DNA of 64,000 nt, taken from contig NZ_JAJQXW010000003.1 in assembly GCF_021246445.1 (NCBI RefSeq), positions 186,001-250,000 on the forward strand. Reading direction: 5' to 3'. Below the pieces are notes generated by a model that was not told the DNA's origin, made no database searches, and worked only from the letters and a program-made list of their open reading frames with translations. Shown in pieces: positions 47,778 to 56,275 of this stretch. A program made the position numbers and the translations under genes. Position 1 is the stretch's first letter. Each line of letters begins with the position of its first letter. The stretch is from Rhabdothermincola salaria. Its GTDB lineage: Bacteria > Actinomycetota > Acidimicrobiia > Acidimicrobiales > Acidimicrobilacustridaceae.

Positions 47778-49241
47778 ATGCACACCTATGACAAGTTCTT
47801 CATCGGGGGCGAGTGGGTCGATCCCGCCGGCTCCGACACGCTCAAGGTCACCTCGCCCAGCTCCGGCGAGATCGTCGGCTCCGTGCCGGTGTCGACCCCC
47901 GCCGACATGGACCGTGCCGTCGCCGCCGCCAAGGAGGCCCTGACCGGCGAGTGGTCCACCTGGACCCAAGAGCAGCGCGCCGACCTGATCCAGCGGGTGG
48001 CCGACGGCATCAAGGCCCGCCAGGAGGACTTCAGCGGCCTCATCACCGAAGAGGTCGGTTCGCCGTTCTACTTCTCGATGTTCGGCCAGGTCCTCGCCGC
48101 AGCGATGATCCTCGAGGCCTTCGCCGCCCACACCCGCACCTTCGCCTTCGAGGAGCGCCGCGACGGCGCCCTCGGCGGCCAGATCATCGTGCGCCGCGAG
48201 CCGGTCGGCGTGGCCGCCGGGATCATCCCCTGGAACGTGCCGCTGTTCATCACCTGCCTGAAGCTCGGCCCGACGCTGGCCTCGGGCTCGACCATCGTGC
48301 TCAAGCCCGCTCCCGAGACCCCGCTCGACGCCAACGTGCTCGCCGAGATCCTCGTCGAGGCGGGCGTGCCCGCCGGTGTCGTCAACATCGTCGCCGCCGA
48401 CCGCGAGGTGGGCGAGCACCTGGTGCGCCACCCCGACGTCGACAAGGTGAGCTTCACCGGTTCCACCGCCGCCGGCCGCAAGATCGGCGCCATCTGCGGC
48501 GAGCAGCTCAAGCGCTGCACCCTCGAGCTCGGCGGCAAGTCCGCCGCCATCGTGTGCGAGGACGCCGACCTCGAGGAGACCATCCCGCACCTGATCGGTG
48601 GCGGCCTCATGAACAACGGCCAGGCCTGCGTCGCCCTCACCCGCGTGCTGGCCCCGCGGAGCCGCTACGACGAGATCCGCGACGCCCTCGCCGCCGCCGT
48701 GTCGGCTCAGGTCGTGGGCGACCCCACCAACCCCGACAACCTGGTGGGCCCGCTCATCGCCGACCGCCAGAAGGTCCGGGTCGAGGGCTACATCACCAAG
48801 GGCCGCGAGGAAGGCGCCACCGTCGTCGTGGGCGGCGATCTTCCCGAAGGCCTCGGGGAAGGCCACTTCGTGGCCCCGACGCTGTTCGCCGACGTCGACA
48901 ACTCGATGACGATCGCCCGCGAGGAGATCTTCGGCCCGGTGCTGTCGCTCATCGCCTACGACACCCTCGACGACGCCATCGCCATCGCCAACGACAGCGA
49001 CTACGGCCTGGCCGGCGCGGTGTACACCACCGACATCGCCAAGGGCATCGACGTGGCCCGCAAGGTGCGCACCGGCACCTTCGCGGTGAACACCACCCAG
49101 GGCATGGACTTCAACGGCCCCTTCGGCGGCTTCAAGAACTCCGGCATCGGCCGTGAGCTCGGCCCCGAGGGCATCCACGCCTTCTGCGAGGACAAGACCA
49201 TCTCGCTCCCCGGTGGCATCGACCTTCCCATCGGAGGCTGA
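47778..49241 (+). CDS. NAD(P)-dependent aldehyde dehydrogenase
   Basis: A 487-residue ALDH. 'IIPWNVPLFITCLKLGP' and 'LKPAPETPLDANVLAEI' bind cofactor, the catalytic Glu is in 'CTLELGGKSAAIV' (about 251) and the catalytic Cys in 'NNGQACVALTR' (about 283); the C-terminal 'PFGGFKNSGIGRELGPEGI' completes the family set. It oxidises aldehydes to acids, perhaps fatty aldehydes given the lipid neighbours. ATG 47778 is preceded by AGGGGGA at ideal spacing. Confidence 0.92.
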   Translation: MHTYDKFFIGGEWVDPAGSDTLKVTSPSSGEIVGSVPVSTPADMDRAVAAAKEALTGEWSTWTQEQRADLIQRVADGIKARQEDFSGLITEEVGSPFYFSMFGQVLAAAMILEAFAAHTRTFAFEERRDGALGGQIIVRREPVGVAAGIIPWNVPLFITCLKLGPTLASGSTIVLKPAPETPLDANVLAEILVEAGVPAGVVNIVAADREVGEHLVRHPDVDKVSFTGSTAAGRKIGAICGEQLKRCTLELGGKSAAIVCEDADLEETIPHLIGGGLMNNGQACVALTRVLAPRSRYDEIRDALAAAVSAQVVGDPTNPDNLVGPLIADRQKVRVEGYITKGREEGATVVVGGDLPEGLGEGHFVAPTLFADVDNSMTIAREEIFGPVLSLIAYDTLDDAIAIANDSDYGLAGAVYTTDIAKGIDVARKVRTGTFAVNTTQGMDFNGPFGGFKNSGIGRELGPEGIHAFCEDKTISLPGGIDLPIGG

Positions 49242-49276
49242 CACTCGGCGGCCGAGGCCGCCACAGGACGACCGTC

Positions 49277-49303
49277 GAGGGGCCGGCTCCGTGCCGGCCC
49301 CTC
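49277..49303. terminator. Hairpin between convergent genes
   Basis: GAGGGGCCGGC-TCCGT-GCCGGCCCCTC, a perfect 11-base stem with a 5-base loop, lies between the aldehyde dehydrogenase stop and the stop of the minus-strand TPP-like gene. It is likely a bidirectional terminator. Confidence 0.6.
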
Positions 49304-49316
49304 GTCGCGTCCGTGA

Positions 49317-50624
49317 TCAGCCCCCGTGCTCCCGCCAGGCCGAGACCGGACCGAGGGCCTCGACCAGCACCTCGCTGCCGGAGAGATCGACCGGCACGGC
49401 GGCACAGGACCGTCCGCCGGACCGGGCCGCCTCCTCCAGCCGGTCGACGAGGCGCCCGTCCCCTCCAGCGGGGGCGCCACCCCACACCTCGACGACGAGG
49501 GGGAGGTCCCGTTCCGCCGCCAGGTCCACCACGGCTCTGGTCAGGTCGGTCACCGGTGCGGCGGTGACCGCCAGGGCCGGGCGATCGTCGAGCGCGGCGA
49601 CGAACGCGGTGGCCGCGGCGAACCCGTCGCACGGGCGGGCGGGCACCACCACCGTGGCCGCGCCGGGGAACAGGCCCCGGGCCAGCCACAGGCCGGCCGG
49701 CCCGGCATCGGCGGCCACGACCCCACCTACGGGCAGCAGCCCGAGGGTCTCCGCCGAGGTGGCGACCAGACCACCGGCGGCGTCGGAGGCGTGGTCGACG
49801 AGGGAGGCGAGGACCCGGGTGAGGTCGGATCCTCCCGGAGCCCGCTCGGCCACCTCGGGCCAGTGGCGGGCCATCAAGGCCAGGTGCCAGGGCTCGACCT
49901 CGAGCACCTGCACGGTGTCGGCCAGCGGCGGGGCCTCGGCGGGGTCGATGCCCGCGGTCACCACCAGCTCGGCGTCGGCCAGTCCGCTGCGCACGGCGTC
50001 GTCGGCCTGGAGTCCCACCACCCCCAGCCAGGCCGGGTCGTCGAGGGGCAGCACGCCCACCGCCCCGGGGGTGGCCACGACCCCCGCGCCGGTGCGCCTC
50101 GCCGCCTCGGCCACGGCCGGCGCCTGGCCGGCCCGGACCACACCGGGCCCGACGAGCAGCACCATCGAGAAGCCGGCGAGCGAGGGGGACAGGGCCACCA
50201 GCTGGTCCGAGGCGGCCGAGACGTCGAGCGGCTCGACCCCTTCAGGAGCCGGGGCGGTGAGGTCGAGGCCGCCCAGGTCGATCTCGGAGGCGGTGAGCAC
50301 CTCGCCGAGGCTCCACCCGGCCACGAGCAGCGGGAGCTCGGATGGGTCGGCGACCGGATGAGCCTCGACGACCAGGCCGGGTTGGGACGTCAGGCGCAAC
50401 CGGGCGTCGGAGAGCAGGGCGACGCCGGGGCCCGCGGCGTCCCCGGTGACCGACCGCCCGTCGGCGTCGGCCAGCACGGTGGCCAGCGCGTCGCTGGGAA
50501 CCTCGATGACGTCGAGGCCGGGCAGCGGCGCCGGAGGGTGCGCCCAGGAACAGAAGACCCGGCGGGCCCCCTGCGCCAGCAGGCATCGAGCGAGCAGATC
50601 GGCGACGGTCGGGGGCGTGGGCAC
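49317..50624 (-). CDS. Degenerate thiamine-diphosphate-enzyme-like protein
   Basis: A 435-residue protein whose layout suggests a shrunken acetolactate-synthase/MenD-like enzyme. The N-terminus 'TVADLLARCLLAQGARRVFC' resembles the start of the pyrimidine-binding domain, but the roughly 160-residue domain is cut to about 110 and has no clear catalytic Glu. Residues about 155-260 ('LLVGPGVVRAGQAPAVAEAA', 'GVVATPGAVGVLPLDD') match the middle transhydrogenase-like domain. The C-terminal part ('GGVVAADAGPAGLWLARGLF') resembles the ThDP-binding domain, but the GDG...N metal motif is missing. It is probably a non-catalytic or repurposed homologue. GTG start. Confidence 0.6.
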   Translation of the reverse strand: MPTPPTVADLLARCLLAQGARRVFCSWAHPPAPLPGLDVIEVPSDALATVLADADGRSVTGDAAGPGVALLSDARLRLTSQPGLVVEAHPVADPSELPLLVAGWSLGEVLTASEIDLGGLDLTAPAPEGVEPLDVSAASDQLVALSPSLAGFSMVLLVGPGVVRAGQAPAVAEAARRTGAGVVATPGAVGVLPLDDPAWLGVVGLQADDAVRSGLADAELVVTAGIDPAEAPPLADTVQVLEVEPWHLALMARHWPEVAERAPGGSDLTRVLASLVDHASDAAGGLVATSAETLGLLPVGGVVAADAGPAGLWLARGLFPGAATVVVPARPCDGFAAATAFVAALDDRPALAVTAAPVTDLTRAVVDLAAERDLPLVVEVWGGAPAGGDGRLVDRLEEAARSGGRSCAAVPVDLSGSEVLVEALGPVSAWREHGG

Positions 50625-50729
50625 GGCCCCAGTATCGCGGCGCTCGGCGCAGGCGCCGCTCCGACGCGAGCCACCGGCGGGGAAGAGCCACTACCCTCGA
50701 ATGGTCCGCGAGCCCTGGGGGCGACGTCC

Positions 50730-51968
50730 ATGGACCCACGCAGGATCGGCCTGACGATGGTTGGCGCGGGCGCGGCCGCCCAGGTGGGCGGGCTGGCGCT
50801 CGACGCCTGGAGCCATGCGGCCGACGGTCGCGGCCCCGACGGCGTGCTCGGGACGCAGGACGTGGGTCACCTGCTCTTCGTCGCCGGTCTCGTCGCCGTC
50901 GGCCTGGGCGCGGTGCTGGCCCTCCTCGGCCCTCGCCTGTACGCCACGACGGGCGACACCGGCCCGGGGCGCCGCCTGGCCCAGTTCGGGGCGCCCGCGG
51001 TGGCGATGGCGCTGGTGGTCGGAGGGCTGGTCGGCGCCGGCTCGTCCAGCCTCGCCGGTGCCCCTGCGTCGAGCTCGCCGGACCCGAACCCGGACCACGA
51101 CCACGACGCCACCACCGTCGCCGCCGAGGCACCGCGCTGCGATCTCGACGTGAACCCGGCGGCCTACTACCGCGAGGCGGTGATGCACGGGGTCGACCTC
51201 AACGGCGGTGCGATCGATCACGATCACGCCGGCGCCGATCCGGCCGCCGGCATCGGTGAGGGCGAGGTCGCCGGGGCCGACCCGGGCCCGACCACCGCCC
51301 CTGCCGAGGACCACGACCACGACGGCCCGCAGGCCTGGACCCCCATCACCGATCCCCAGGTCTGCGAACAGCTGCGCACCGAGCTGGCCGAGGCCTCCGC
51401 GGTGGCGGCCCGCCACCCCACCGCGGCCGACGCCCGCGACGCCGGCTACGTGATGGTCACCACCTACATCCCGGGCATCGCCTCGCACTGGATGAACTTC
51501 GGGCTCGTCGACACCACGTTCGACGTCGGCGCGCCGGAGATGCTGCTCTACGACGGCAACGGCGACGACGCCCAGCTGGTCGGGCTCAGCTACTACCTCA
51601 TCGGCAGCGCCGACACGCCGCCGACGGCCGGCTTCGCCGGCGGCAACACCGACTACCACCGCCACATCGGCCTCTGCGTGCGGGGGTCGTTGGTCGTGGG
51701 CGGCGAGGGCACGTCCAGCGAGGAGTGCGCGGCGCGAGGCGGCATCAAGAACGACGGCTCGAGGGCCTGGATGGCCCACGCCTGGGTGGTGCCCGGGTGC
51801 GAGAGCCCGTGGGGGGTGTTCAGCGCCAAGAACCCCAAGCTCACCGACGAGCTGGGCCGCAACTCCGGCCAGGGGCCGCCGTGCAGCGGCTCGGGCACCG
51901 ACTACGACGACACCCCCGGGGTGCCCGCCGAGCTGGCCCACGTCGTGCTGGGAGCGGACGAGCCCTGA
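50730..51968 (+). CDS. Membrane protein with His-rich linkers and conserved extracytoplasmic domain, unknown function
   Basis: A 412-residue protein. Three hydrophobic helices (about 7-25, 46-66, 87-104) are followed by an extracytoplasmic region with three His/Asp clusters, 'DHDHD' (122-126), 'DHDH' (163-166) and 'DHDHD' (194-198). The C-terminal domain (about 205-412) has conserved-looking His/Cys ('ASHWMNFG', 'NTDYHRHIGLCVRGS', 'RAWMAHAWVVPGCESPWG') with five Cys likely forming disulfides outside. The His clusters suggest metal binding. No family named with confidence. ATG 50730 sits downstream of GGGGGCG. Confidence 0.65.
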   Translation: MDPRRIGLTMVGAGAAAQVGGLALDAWSHAADGRGPDGVLGTQDVGHLLFVAGLVAVGLGAVLALLGPRLYATTGDTGPGRRLAQFGAPAVAMALVVGGLVGAGSSSLAGAPASSSPDPNPDHDHDATTVAAEAPRCDLDVNPAAYYREAVMHGVDLNGGAIDHDHAGADPAAGIGEGEVAGADPGPTTAPAEDHDHDGPQAWTPITDPQVCEQLRTELAEASAVAARHPTAADARDAGYVMVTTYIPGIASHWMNFGLVDTTFDVGAPEMLLYDGNGDDAQLVGLSYYLIGSADTPPTAGFAGGNTDYHRHIGLCVRGSLVVGGEGTSSEECAARGGIKNDGSRAWMAHAWVVPGCESPWGVFSAKNPKLTDELGRNSGQGPPCSGSGTDYDDTPGVPAELAHVVLGADEP

Positions 51969-51973
51969 GGTGA

Positions 51974-52429
51974 TCAGGCGCCACCGGGGCCATCGCCGAG
52001 CCAACGGTAGGTGGTCCACCCCTCGAGCGGCCGGGCCCCGAGCTGCTCGTAGAGCTCGATCGAGGGGGTGTTCCAGTCGAGCACCGACCACTCGACCCGT
52101 CCGTCGGTGAGGGATCGGAGGTGGCGCAACAGGGCGAGGCCGTGGCCTCGTCCGCGCGCCTCGGGGCGCACGAAGAGGTCCTCGAGCCAGATGCCGGGGC
52201 GCCCCAGGAAGGTCGAGAAGGTCCGGAACCACAGGGCCATGCCGACCACCCCGCCGTGGGTGTCGTCGCAGGCCAGGGTGACCTGGGCCGCTGGTTGCGG
52301 GCCGAAGAGGTGCTCGTCGAGCTGGTCGAGGGTCCAGACCACGTCGGCGGCCATGTCCTCGTAGTCGGCCAGCGCTCGGATGAGCTCGCCGATGGTGGCG
52401 AGGTCGTCGCGCCGAGCGGGGCGGATCAC
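51974..52429 (-). CDS. GNAT family N-acetyltransferase, diamine acetyltransferase-like
   Basis: A 151-residue acetyltransferase. 'MIRPARRDDLATIGELIRAL' with 'FSTFLGRPGIWLEDLFVRPE' and the acetyl-CoA loop 'RGRGHGLALLRHL' match the spermidine/spermine and thialysine acetyltransferase group, as does 'DWNTPSIELYEQLGA'. The acceptor is probably a small amine, inferred. GTG 52429 starts 7 bases after the acyl-CoA dehydrogenase stop, so it belongs to the same operon. Confidence 0.82.
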   Translation of the reverse strand: MIRPARRDDLATIGELIRALADYEDMAADVVWTLDQLDEHLFGPQPAAQVTLACDDTHGGVVGMALWFRTFSTFLGRPGIWLEDLFVRPEARGRGHGLALLRHLRSLTDGRVEWSVLDWNTPSIELYEQLGARPLEGWTTYRWLGDGPGGA

Positions 52430-52436
52430 GGCCGTG

Positions 52437-53456
52437 TCAGTCGTCGAGCAGGAGGTGGGCGACGCGCCGGCGGTGCCACGCGGCGTCGCCCCAGGCGGCG
52501 GTGAGCGCCCAGATGCGCTTCAGCCACATGTGCACGTCGTACTCGACGGTGTAGGCGATGGCGCCGTGGCACTGGAGGGCCTGGCGGGCGACGAAGGCGG
52601 CGGCGTCGGAGGCCATGGCCTTGGCCGCCGAGGTGTCGCGCTCGATGGTGGGGAGGTCGTGCGCCAGCGAGTAGGCGGCCCTGGCCACGAGGGGCCGGGC
52701 GAAGGAGAGCTTGAGCTCGCAGTCGGCGAGGTGGTGCTTGACCGCCTGGAAGGTCCCGATCGGCACCCCGAACTGCTTGCGGGCCGCCACGTACTCGACG
52801 GTGACGGCCAACAGGTGCTCGGCCAGGCCCAGCAGTTGCGCCGAGGCGGCGACGGCTCCGCGATCGAAGGCGCGGTTGGCGGCTCGCCAACCGGGTTCAC
52901 CGTCGATGATCAGCGCCTCGTCGGCCACGTCCCAGTCGGCCCGGGACAGGCGGCGGGCCCCGTCGACCGACGTCTCCGGGGTGAGGCGCAGACGATCGGT
53001 GGCCACCGCCACCAACCGGTCGTCACGCTGGGCGATCAGCACGTGGGCCAGCTGGGCGTCGGGGACGAAGGGTTGCCCGGCCAGCGCGACGGTGGCGACG
53101 ACCTCACCCGAGGCGATGCCGGGCAACCAGCGCTGGGCGATGTCGGCGCTGGCGTTCTCGGCCAGCAGGGGGGCGGCCACCGCGGTGGTCTCGAGCAGCG
53201 GGCCGGGGAAGGCGAACCGTCCGGTCTCGGTGAGGATCGGGAGCAGGTCCAGCTCGGAGAGCCCGAAGCCGCCGTGGGCCTCGGGCACGGTGAGGCCGAC
53301 CACCCCCATCTCGGCCAGCGCGGCCCACAGCTCGGGGCGGCGGCCGGTCTCGTCGTCCCAGGCGCCTCGCACGACGTCGGGCGGGCACTCCTTGGCCAGC
53401 AGGTCGGCGACGGCGTCGCGGAACAGCAGCTGGTCGTCGGTGAAGGCGAAGCGCAC
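52437..53456 (-). CDS. Acyl-CoA dehydrogenase, short subunit
   Basis: A 339-residue acyl-CoA dehydrogenase. The middle 'RKQFGVPIGTFQAVKHHLAD' and the catalytic-base region 'CHGAIAYTVEYDVHMWLKR' (Glu in the 'YTxEY' position) are present, but the usual C-terminal FAD segment 'GGTNEIQR' is absent. The length equals that of mycobacterial FadE28. Such short subunits work only as half of an alpha2beta2 heterotetramer. The partner is the gene directly upstream, 5 bases away. GTG start 53456. Confidence 0.85.
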   Translation of the reverse strand: MRFAFTDDQLLFRDAVADLLAKECPPDVVRGAWDDETGRRPELWAALAEMGVVGLTVPEAHGGFGLSELDLLPILTETGRFAFPGPLLETTAVAAPLLAENASADIAQRWLPGIASGEVVATVALAGQPFVPDAQLAHVLIAQRDDRLVAVATDRLRLTPETSVDGARRLSRADWDVADEALIIDGEPGWRAANRAFDRGAVAASAQLLGLAEHLLAVTVEYVAARKQFGVPIGTFQAVKHHLADCELKLSFARPLVARAAYSLAHDLPTIERDTSAAKAMASDAAAFVARQALQCHGAIAYTVEYDVHMWLKRIWALTAAWGDAAWHRRRVAHLLLDD

Positions 53457-53461
53457 AGCGC

Positions 53462-54658
53462 CTACTTTCGGGGAAGGCCGAGCACGCGCTCGGCGACGAC
53501 GTTGCGTTGGATCTCGTTGGTGCCGGCGTAGATGGGGCCCGACAACGAGAACTGGTAGCCCTTCATCCAGGCCCCGCCGTCGACCGCGCTCGGGGAGTCG
53601 TCGACCAGTTCGGCGGACGGGCCGAGCAGCGCCAGGGCGGTCTCGTGGAGGCGCACGTCGAGCTCGGACCAGAAGATCTTCGTGAGGCTCGAGCGGGCCC
53701 CCTGCGGACGCCCCTCGACGATGCCGGTGACGTCGGCCAGGGTGGCCAGCCGGTACGCCTCGGCGTCGATCCAGGACTGGGCCACGTCCTCCCGCAGCGC
53801 CGGATCACCGGCCGCCACCGCGGCGGGGTCGCCCGACGCAGCCAGCGCCGAGCGGCGCTTCCACAGGTCGACCAGGCGGTCGGCGGCGGCACAGAACCGA
53901 CCGGGCGAGCGCAGCGTGAGACCCCGCTCGGACGAGGTGGTGGCCATGGCCACGCCCCAGCCCTGGTCGACCTCGCCGAGCACCAGGTCGTCGGCGACGA
54001 ACACGTCGTCGAAGAAGACCTCGGCGAAGCCCTCGTCGCCGTCGAGTCGCCCGACCCCCCGCACGGTGACCCCGTCGGCGTCGAGGGGCACCATGAGGTA
54101 CGTCATGCCCTTGTGGCGCTCGGCCTCGGGGTCGGTGCGGAACAGCCCGAACAGCCAGTTGCAGAACGCGCCGCGGGTGGTCCAGGTCTTCTGCCCGGAG
54201 ATGCGCCACCCGCCGGCGGCGTCGTCACGCACGGCGCGGCTCTTGATGCCGGCCAGGTCCGAGCCGGCGTCGGGCTCCGACCACCCCTGGCACCAGAGGT
54301 CGTCGGCCGCGGCCATGGCCGGCAGGAACCGGGACTTCTGCGCGTCGGTGCCGAACTCGAAGATGGTGGGGGCCAGCAAGAAGATGCCGTTCTGGGTGAC
54401 CCGCTGCGGGGCACCGGCGCGGTAGTACTCCTCTTCGAAGATCAACCACTCCCACAGCGTGGCGCCCCGTCCGCCGTACTCCTCGGGCCACGACACCACT
54501 GACCAGCGGGCGTCGAAGAGCTTCTTCTCCCACTCGACGTGGAGGTCGAAACCCTCGCGGGTGTCACCCGACGGAAGGCCGTGGGGCACGTTGGCCTCGA
54601 GCCACGCTCGAGCCTCGGCCCGGAAGGCCTCCTCGGCGTCGGTGAAGTTCAGGTCCAT
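53462..54658 (-). CDS. Acyl-CoA dehydrogenase, long subunit
   Basis: A 398-residue acyl-CoA dehydrogenase. It has 'WCQGWSEPDAGSDLAGIKSR' and 'GQKTWTTRGAFCNWLFGLFR' (substrate/FAD loops), and the C-terminal FAD-binding 'YAGTNEIQRNVVAERVLGLP'. The 'GxGY..E' catalytic glutamate region is not recognisable before that motif. Together with the 339-residue neighbour it looks like the split, heteromeric enzymes (FadE28/FadE29 style) used on steroid side chains and other bulky acyl-CoAs. It is the first gene of a three-gene operon, divergent from the amidohydrolase across twin operators. Confidence 0.88.
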   Translation of the reverse strand: MDLNFTDAEEAFRAEARAWLEANVPHGLPSGDTREGFDLHVEWEKKLFDARWSVVSWPEEYGGRGATLWEWLIFEEEYYRAGAPQRVTQNGIFLLAPTIFEFGTDAQKSRFLPAMAAADDLWCQGWSEPDAGSDLAGIKSRAVRDDAAGGWRISGQKTWTTRGAFCNWLFGLFRTDPEAERHKGMTYLMVPLDADGVTVRGVGRLDGDEGFAEVFFDDVFVADDLVLGEVDQGWGVAMATTSSERGLTLRSPGRFCAAADRLVDLWKRRSALAASGDPAAVAAGDPALREDVAQSWIDAEAYRLATLADVTGIVEGRPQGARSSLTKIFWSELDVRLHETALALLGPSAELVDDSPSAVDGGAWMKGYQFSLSGPIYAGTNEIQRNVVAERVLGLPRK

Positions 54659-54716
54659 GGCGCGCTCCGCTGGGTGTCGCAGTCCCTCGTGGGGTCATCG
54701 GCGATCGTAGGGCACC

Positions 54717-54735
54717 ATCTGACGAACGGTCAGAT
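54717..54735. promoter_or_regulatory. Palindromic operator 1, TetR type
   Basis: ATCTGAC-GAACG-GTCAGAT, an inverted repeat of 7-base arms around 5 bases, lies 59 bases before the acyl-CoA dehydrogenase start. With operator 2 it fits a shared 19-base pattern AYCTGACGRNYSGTCAGRT. Confidence 0.65.
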
Positions 54736-54782
54736 CCCACGGGCACTCGGCGGGCACCCGGCCCGGTGTGCGATCCGTCACG

Positions 54783-54801
54783 ACCTGACGGGTCGTCAGG
54801 T
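54783..54801. promoter_or_regulatory. Palindromic operator 2, TetR type
   Basis: ACCTGACG-GGT-CGTCAGGT, 8-base arms around 3 bases, 48 bases from operator 1 (centre to centre 66). It overlaps the likely -35 region of the amidohydrolase promoter, so a bound repressor would block it. Confidence 0.7.
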
Positions 54802-54814
54802 TTTCTCCTACACT
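54786..54814 (+). promoter_or_regulatory. Likely promoter of the amidohydrolase gene
   Basis: TACACT (54809-54814) is a good -10 box; TGACGG (54786-54791) lies 17 bases upstream as a weak -35. The start codon is 73 bases downstream. Seen as sequence match only. Confidence 0.4.
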
Positions 54815-54887
54815 GTGGTCCACGCCCGGGACGGCCCTCACCGGCCCCCCGTACGGCCCCGGCCACCGACACGAACCAGGAGACCCC

Positions 54888-56132
54888 GTGACGCTCACCG
54901 CCCCCGAGCCCACCGCCACCGAGAGCACCCGCACCATCCCCCGGTTCGTCAGCGTCGACGACCACATCATCGAGCCCGCCGGGGTGTGGCAGGACCGCCT
55001 GCCCGAGAAGTACAAGGCCGTGGGCCCCCGCCTCGAACGCCTGCGGGTGGCCAACCTGCAGTTCAACGGCATGCAGTACAGCTTCGACATCGTCGACGGG
55101 GACTCCGCCGAGGGGAAGTGGGCCGATTTCTGGTGCTACGAGGACCTCAAGGTCCCCATGCGGCGCATCATCACCGCCGTCGGGTTCCCCCCCGAAGAGC
55201 GCACGTTGCTGCCCGTGACCTACGAAGAGATGCGCAAGGGCTGCTGGGACCAGACCGCTCGCCTCGAGGACATGGACGTCAACCACACCGAGGCGTCGCT
55301 CTGCTTCCCGACCTTCCCCCGCTTCTGCGGGCAGACGTTCACCGAGGCCAAGGACCGCGAGCTCGCTCTGCTGTGCGTCAAGGCCTACAACGACTGGATG
55401 GTCGAGGAGTGGTGCGGTGGTGCCGGCCAGGGCCGCCTCATCCCGTTGATCATCGTGCCCCTGTGGGATGCCGACCTCGCCGCCGAGGAGGTCCGCCGCA
55501 ACGCCGCTCGCGGCGTGCGCGCCGTCACCTTCTCGGAGATCCCGCCGTTCCTCGACCTGCCGAGCATCCACACCGGCTACTGGGACCCGTTCTTCCAGGC
55601 CTGCGCCGAGACCGACACCGTCATCAACATGCACATCGGCTCGTCGTCGCGCATGCCGGCCACCTCACCCGACGCGCCCGCCGGCGTGCAGGCCACCCTC
55701 AGCTTCAACAACGCCATGGGCTCGCTGGCCGACTGGATCTTCTCCGGCATCCTCGTGCGCTACCCCACGCTGAAGCTGGCCTACTCCGAGGGCCAGATGG
55801 GCTGGATCCCCTACGCCCTCGAGCGCGCCGACAGCGTGTGGAGGGAGTTCCGGGGCTGGGCCTTCGACAAGGAGGCCGTGCCGGAGCCGCCGTCCTTCTA
55901 CTTCAAGCGCCAGGTGTTCGCCTGCTTCTTCCGCGACAACTTCGGGCTCAAGAACCTCACCGACGTCGGCGTGGACAACGTGACCTTCGAGACCGACTAC
56001 CCCCACTCGGACTCCACCTGGCCCGACACCAAGCAGGTCTTCACCGACATGGTGACCGACCTCTCCGACGAGGACGTCTACAAGCTGGCCCGCGGCAACG
56101 CCATCCGCATGCTGAGCCTCGATCTCGACTGA
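54888..56132 (+). CDS. Amidohydrolase family 2 (TIM-barrel metal hydrolase/decarboxylase)
   Basis: A 414-residue protein of the amidohydrolase 2/ACMSD-like family. 'FVSVDDHIIEPAGVWQDRLP' gives the usual first metal motif (HxH is reduced to DHxxE), 'DTVINMHIGSSSRMP' has a barrel His, and 'NVTFETDYPHSDSTWP' the C-terminal Asp/His. Relatives decarboxylate or hydrolyse small ring compounds; similar genes sit in actinobacterial steroid and lipid catabolism clusters. AGGAG precedes GTG 54888. It is probably co-regulated with the divergent acyl-CoA dehydrogenases. Confidence 0.85.
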   Translation: MTLTAPEPTATESTRTIPRFVSVDDHIIEPAGVWQDRLPEKYKAVGPRLERLRVANLQFNGMQYSFDIVDGDSAEGKWADFWCYEDLKVPMRRIITAVGFPPEERTLLPVTYEEMRKGCWDQTARLEDMDVNHTEASLCFPTFPRFCGQTFTEAKDRELALLCVKAYNDWMVEEWCGGAGQGRLIPLIIVPLWDADLAAEEVRRNAARGVRAVTFSEIPPFLDLPSIHTGYWDPFFQACAETDTVINMHIGSSSRMPATSPDAPAGVQATLSFNNAMGSLADWIFSGILVRYPTLKLAYSEGQMGWIPYALERADSVWREFRGWAFDKEAVPEPPSFYFKRQVFACFFRDNFGLKNLTDVGVDNVTFETDYPHSDSTWPDTKQVFTDMVTDLSDEDVYKLARGNAIRMLSLDLD

Positions 56133-56201
56133 GACGACCCTCGGCCGGGCGAACCGGCGGTGGGCGATCGCCGCCCTGGCGACCCCTCATGTCGGTTGCG
56201 A

Positions 56202-56238
56202 CGACGATGGCCCGGCGACGTCTGCCGGGCCATCGTCG
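56202..56238. terminator. Strong hairpin terminator after amidohydrolase
   Basis: CGACGATGGCCCGGC and GCCGGGCCATCGTCG form a perfect 15-base stem with a 7-base loop, 70 bases after the stop and 38 bases before the next gene. There is no T-tract. Confidence 0.65.
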
Positions 56239-56275
56239 CGGGTAGGCACCGCAACGGCGTTGGAGGGCGCCGCCC

